Shown: one piece after another, positions 7,117-9,723 of the stretch
Layout: each line of letters starts with the position of its first letter
How positions within the stretch are numbered: the first letter of the stretch is position 1
NCBI GenBank assembly: GCA_944387905.1
Contig: CALXGU010000047.1
Coordinates: 1 to 9,723 of the forward strand
Direction of reading: 5' to 3'
DNA length: 9,723 nt
DNA from: an uncultured Clostridia bacterium
Lineage (GTDB): Bacteria; Bacillota; Clostridia; Oscillospirales; QAKW01
Notes under the pieces: generated by a model
Database searches by the model: none
The model's input: the letters and a program-made list of their open reading frames with translations, nothing else
What the model was told of the DNA's origin: nothing
Program-made: the position numbers and the translations under genes

Positions 7117-7467
7117 TCAAATTTCAAAAGCGTTCTCTATATGGTTTATTCTGTATCTTACCCCGGATGCTGACACCTCGATTACATCAAATCGCATATC
7201 AACATCAGAAGGCTGTTTATTCATTATATAGAAATATGCTGTTTTTATGATTTTTTTCTGTTTGAATATATCTACTGCCGACGCGGGAGTAGCTACGGGG
7301 TGACTGCCGCGGGTCTTCACCTCTGCAAATACGACCGTATCATCTTTAAAGGCGATTATATCAATCTCTCCGTACCTTGAGCGGAAATTGCGTTCCAATA
7401 TGCGGTAGCCTTTCATACGAAGGTACAGCACAGCTGCATTCTCGCCTTTCTGTCCCAGCCTCAGCAT
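7117..7467 (-). CDS. yraN: YraN family (UPF0102) endonuclease-like protein
   Basis: UPF0102 proteins are small, widely conserved and have a PD-(D/E)xK nuclease-like core; their exact job is not settled. The 116 residues show 'GQKGENAAVLYL' (5-16), 'GYRILERNFR' (20-29), 'RYGEIDII' (31-38) and 'VVFAEVKTR' (45-53). Asp36, Glu49 and Lys51 are in the nuclease-like positions. I choose the ATG at 7467, which overlaps the end of rnhB by 7 bases (ATGCTGA) and gives the family's usual N-terminus. A longer frame begins at TTG 7545 (142 residues), but its 26 extra residues have no family likeness. No strong Shine-Dalgarno site precedes ATG 7467, so translation probably depends on ribosomes finishing rnhB. 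Confidence 0.9.
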   Translation of the reverse strand: MLRLGQKGENAAVLYLRMKGYRILERNFRSRYGEIDIIAFKDDTVVFAEVKTRGSHPVATPASAVDIFKQKKIIKTAYFYIMNKQPSDVDMRFDVIEVSASGVRYRINHIENAFEI

Positions 7468-8057
7468 ATCTTTTTCAAAAACGAGGGTCGGTGTATGCTG
7501 CACGGTCCGTATTTTTTTATCGCCTCGACATGGGCTTTGGTACAATAGCCCTTATGCTTTTCAAATCCGTAACAGGGATATGATTTTGCAAGTCTGCATA
7601 TATACCTGTCACGTGAGACCTTTGCCAAAACCGATGCCGCCGCTATACTGGGTGATATACTGTCGCCCTTGACGACGGTACGTGTTTTACAGCTGAAACC
7701 GCGCGACATATTTCCGTCTATAAGAGCAATATCCACCTTTAGCTCAAGACCGTCGACCGCACGCCGCATTGCAAGCATTGCGGCATTTAGAATATTTATT
7801 TGCTCTATCTCCTCTACCTCTGCAAAGCCGATACCGTAGCTTACGGCGTTTTGTGTTATTACATCAAAAAGCTTTTCGCGTTTTTTCGCGCTCAGCTTTT
7901 TACTGTCGTCAAGCTCGGGACAGTAAAAATCCTGCGGTAGTATTACGGCTGCCGCATACACGCGTCCGCACAAGCAGCCCCTGCCCGCCTCGTCCACACC
8001 GCATATTATCCTGTTGCCGTTTGAACGTTCTTCATTTTCTATGACAAATTCAAGCAT
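7461..8057 (-). CDS. rnhB: Ribonuclease HII
   Basis: RNase HII cuts RNA in RNA/DNA hybrids and at single ribonucleotides left in DNA. From ATG 8057 it has 198 residues, the usual size. The acidic active site is complete: Asp22 and Glu23 in 'GVDEAGRG', Asp114 in 'LIDGN' and Asp132 in 'VKGDS'. It is followed by 'SIAAASVLAKVSRD' (137-150) and the C-terminal 'YPCYGFEKHKGYCT'. The frame is open to 8108, but ATG 8057 has GGAGG (8064-8068) 6 bases upstream, while the longer version would lie within rbgA. It overlaps rbgA by 8 bases and yraN by 7. The loop after GRG reads CLCGRV where many members have PLAGPV; the Pro-to-Arg change is outside the acidic residues. Confidence 0.96.
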   Translation of the reverse strand: MLEFVIENEERSNGNRIICGVDEAGRGCLCGRVYAAAVILPQDFYCPELDDSKKLSAKKREKLFDVITQNAVSYGIGFAEVEEIEQINILNAAMLAMRRAVDGLELKVDIALIDGNMSRGFSCKTRTVVKGDSISPSIAAASVLAKVSRDRYICRLAKSYPCYGFEKHKGYCTKAHVEAIKKYGPCSIHRPSFLKKIC

Positions 8058-8922
8058 AAGGAGCCTCCAGCGATATCCTGCCAAGCTTTCCGGCTCGAAA
8101 CTCATCAAGCATTATCTTTGCGCACCGCTCATAATCAAGCTCGCCGCCGCGAAGTATAAATCCTCTGCGTCTGCATACAGCCTCATAGATCTCCAGCGGC
8201 TCACTGTAAGAAGCTGTGTCTATCCCGTAACGCAAGCCCAGTGCTGACGGGTATTTTGTATTCAAAGTCCTTATAAGCTCAAGCGCAAGCGTCTCTATAT
8301 CCACCACATCGTCTTTAACCGCTCCCGTAAAGGCTAGATGCAGTCCAGACTGCATATCCTCAAACTTATTCCAGAGTATGCCCGGTGTGTCCAAAAGCTC
8401 GATATCGGACGAGAGCGTGACCCACTGCCCGCCGCGCGTAACACCGGGTCTGTCCTGTGCAAGCGCCGCACGTCTGCCGCAGAGTGAATTTATTAGAGTG
8501 CTTTTTCCGGAATTGGGCACGCCGCAGATCATCATGCGTATCGTTTTTTTCATGCCCTTTGCGGCATAGCTCTCTAGCTTAGGGGCAAGCACCGACCTGA
8601 TTGCCGGAAGCACTTCCTTCACTCCTCTTCCGGTATTGAGTGCGACACATACGCACTGCCTGCCCTGTTTGCTGAAACTGTTCAGCCAGCGCGACGTTAT
8701 ATCGGGATCGGCAAGATCGGTCTTGGTTATTATCATCAGTCTCGGCTTGGACGCCAGCAGTCTGTCAAAGTCGGGATTCTGCGATGCGCGGATACACCGC
8801 GCATCCACCGTTTCCGCTACTATATCGACAAGACCTATGTTTTTTTCTATATATCTGCGGGTCTTGGTCATATGACCGGGAAACCACTGTATATTCATAT
8901 TCCGGTTCTGTAAATCCGACAT
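8050..8922 (-). CDS. rbgA: Ribosome biogenesis GTPase YlqF/RbgA
   Basis: RbgA is a circularly permuted GTPase that acts late in 50S subunit assembly. The 290 residues fit the family. The N-terminus 'NIQWFPGHMTKTRRYI' (10-25) is diagnostic. The permuted order is visible: G4 TKTD (66-69) comes before G1 GVPNSGKST (134-142), G2 around Thr162 in 'RPGVTRGGQW', and G3 DTPG (178-181), with 'GILWNKFED' following. G4 is TKxD, not the common NKxD, a swap also seen in some other bacterial GTPases. The C-terminal helical domain ends in 'GRISLEAP'. ATG 8922 has GGAG 6 bases upstream; Met9 is a weaker alternative start. It begins 14 bases after lepB. Confidence 0.97.
   Translation of the reverse strand: MSDLQNRNMNIQWFPGHMTKTRRYIEKNIGLVDIVAETVDARCIRASQNPDFDRLLASKPRLMIITKTDLADPDITSRWLNSFSKQGRQCVCVALNTGRGVKEVLPAIRSVLAPKLESYAAKGMKKTIRMMICGVPNSGKSTLINSLCGRRAALAQDRPGVTRGGQWVTLSSDIELLDTPGILWNKFEDMQSGLHLAFTGAVKDDVVDIETLALELIRTLNTKYPSALGLRYGIDTASYSEPLEIYEAVCRRRGFILRGGELDYERCAKIMLDEFRAGKLGRISLEAPYA
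8064..8068 (-). promoter_or_regulatory. Shine-Dalgarno site that fixes the rnhB start
   Basis: GGAGG on the minus strand lies within the last codons of rbgA, 6 bases from ATG 8057. It favours the 198-residue RNase HII over the 215-residue reading. Confidence 0.8.
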
Positions 8923-8936
8923 GTTGTTCTCCGTTT

Positions 8937-9476
8937 TTATTTTACTGTCCCGGTTCGCGGGAATAATCTCAAAACAAGCTTTCCGAGTATATCGTTCTTA
9001 TGCACGGTTCCTACACGCGTATCCCGGCTGTCCATTGAATCACCGCGGTTGTCTCCCATTACAAAAACCCTGTCCTTTTCTACTGTATACGGCATCTGAG
9101 TAGACAGTCTATGCGTATCTATATCTCCGATATAGTCCTCCGGCAGTTCTTTGCCGTCTACAAACACACGGTAATCATCGGTTATATCCACGGTCTGGCC
9201 CTCGGTCGCTATAACACGCTTTATCAGCACCTCATCTTTAAACTCATTGTAAAAGCATATTATATCTCCCTGTTCAGGCTCATAAAAAAGATCTGATACT
9301 ATAAGCCGCTCTCCGTCTTTGAGAGTCGGGTACATAGAATTGCCGCTGACCACAAAAATACGGAACACCAATGTAAAGATAACAAGCACGCATACAGCAG
9401 ACAGCACCACCGAGTCAAGAAGGTCGTACAATTCAAAAAGACCCCTTGATTTTTCCTTTTTTTCTTTTATTTCCAT
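8937..9476 (-). CDS. lepB: Type I signal peptidase
   Basis: Signal peptidase I removes signal peptides from exported proteins at the outer face of the membrane. The 179 residues have a short Lys/Glu-rich cytoplasmic start, a single membrane segment at about 21-43, then the catalytic Ser47 in 'SGNSMYPTL'. The general-base Lys86 is in 'LIKRVIATEG' and the conserved 'GDNRGDSMDSR' is at 141-151. This is the short, single-span Gram-positive form. I choose ATG 9476, which has GAGG (9485-9488) with 8 bases spacing. The frame extends by three codons to GTG 9485, but that codon overlaps the Shine-Dalgarno site. It is the first gene of lepB-rbgA-rnhB-yraN-M19-thrC, with its own promoter. Confidence 0.96.
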   Translation of the reverse strand: MEIKEKKEKSRGLFELYDLLDSVVLSAVCVLVIFTLVFRIFVVSGNSMYPTLKDGERLIVSDLFYEPEQGDIICFYNEFKDEVLIKRVIATEGQTVDITDDYRVFVDGKELPEDYIGDIDTHRLSTQMPYTVEKDRVFVMGDNRGDSMDSRDTRVGTVHKNDILGKLVLRLFPRTGTVK

Positions 9477-9507
9477 AGGTGACACCTCTATAATTACATT
9501 ATTTTAT

Positions 9508-9536
9508 ATTATATAATATCTTATATCCTTTTTCCA
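9508..9536 (-). promoter_or_regulatory. Sigma-A-type promoter for the lepB-thrC operon
   Basis: On the minus strand a perfect TATAAT (9508-9513) follows a weak -35 box TGGAAA (9531-9536) at 17 bases. Transcription would start near 9501, leaving a leader of about 25 bases. It lies just downstream of the terminator at 9546-9575, as expected for the start of a new transcription unit. The surrounding AT-rich sequence offers other -10-like matches. Confidence 0.65.
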
Positions 9537-9545
9537 TAGTTTTAT

Positions 9546-9575
9546 AAAAAAAAGACGGCAAAGCCGTCTTTTTTT
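9546..9575. terminator. Bidirectional rho-independent terminator upstream of lepB
   Basis: The hairpin GACGGC-AAA-GCCGTC (9554-9568) is flanked by eight A on the left and seven T on the right, so it can terminate on either strand. Its likely job is ending the minus-strand transcript of the gene at the right edge, whose stop codon is 11 bases away. Confidence 0.9.
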
Positions 9576-9586
9576 CAAATTTATTC

Positions 9587-9723
9587 TTATTTAACGGAAT
9601 CGTAAAGCTGTGCTATCTCATCAGCGTCATTTGCATCGACATTTGTCATATCGAGCGTGCCGTCCTCAAGGATCGGAATACAGCCTTCCGTGCCGCCGGA
9701 AAGCATTTTATAATGATCGACAT
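9587..9723 (-). CDS. Unidentified acidic protein, C-terminal 44 residues (5' end outside window)
   Basis: A minus-strand frame is open from the window edge to TAA at 9587-9589. The last residues read '...KMLSGGTEGCIPILEDG' then 'TLDMTNVDANDADEIAQLY' and 'DSVK'. The fragment is rich in Asp and Glu. It is followed at once by a strong terminator, which supports it as a real gene end. I do not recognise the family. It is not ribosomal protein L19, whose basic C-terminus would be expected if rplS preceded lepB-rbgA as in some Firmicutes. Confidence 0.6.
   Translation of the reverse strand, partial: VDHYKMLSGGTEGCIPILEDGTLDMTNVDANDADEIAQLYDSVK

Noticed and set aside
9477..9487. Perfect inverted repeat AGGTGACACCT at the lepB ribosome site
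   Set aside because: The arms are separated by one base, so it cannot fold as a hairpin. It overlaps the Shine-Dalgarno site and could be an operator, but nothing else supports that.
1..9723. Defence system, mobile element, CRISPR array or prophage
   Set aside because: Every gene with a recognisable product is a housekeeping or common regulatory gene in compact operons. There are no transposase, integrase, terminal repeats or spaced repeats.

Overview
The window is an ordinary-looking stretch of a low-to-moderate GC Firmicutes chromosome. It is most likely from a gut-type Clostridia (Oscillospiraceae/Ruminococcaceae-like). The evidence is the tig-clpP-clpX block, the lepB-rbgA-rnhB-yraN block, a DUF1540 small protein, strong Shine-Dalgarno sites and AT-rich sigma-A-like promoters. 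The taxon is inferred from gene content and style, not from a marker comparison. No mobile element, CRISPR array, tRNA or rRNA was seen.

Layout from left to right. Positions 1-328 (+) hold the C-terminal DNA-binding end of an AraC-type regulator. It converges on a protein quality-control operon on the minus strand and shares a compact two-way terminator (333-359) with it. That operon reads tig (trigger factor), clpP, clpX from 3644 down to 358. Its promoter lies inside the 3' end of the next gene upstream, a metallophosphoesterase (3679-4359, -). The phosphoesterase appears to start at a TTG codon. Its promoter overlaps, back to back, that of a small cysteine-rich DUF1540 gene (4438-4608, +). 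A long-looped two-way terminator (4638-4716) separates DUF1540 from the end of a second minus-strand operon.

The second operon runs lepB (signal peptidase I), rbgA (50S assembly GTPase), rnhB (RNase HII), yraN (UPF0102), an M19 dipeptidase and thrC (threonine synthase), from 9476 down to 4715. Gaps are 12-14 bases and two junctions overlap by 7-8 bases. A good promoter lies at 9508-9536, just after the two-way terminator (9546-9575) of an unidentified acidic protein whose C-terminus enters from the right edge.

Together the genes cover co-translational folding and proteolysis (Tig, ClpXP), protein export processing (LepB), ribosome assembly (RbgA), RNA/DNA hybrid repair (RnhB) and peptide/amino-acid metabolism (M19, ThrC). 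All are housekeeping functions. I found no convincing new system. The points most worth a second look are the Lys/Thr/Ser/Ala-rich repeat tail on trigger factor, the overlapping divergent promoters at 4408-4436, the tig promoter built over the phosphoesterase stop codon, and the unidentified C-terminus at the right edge.
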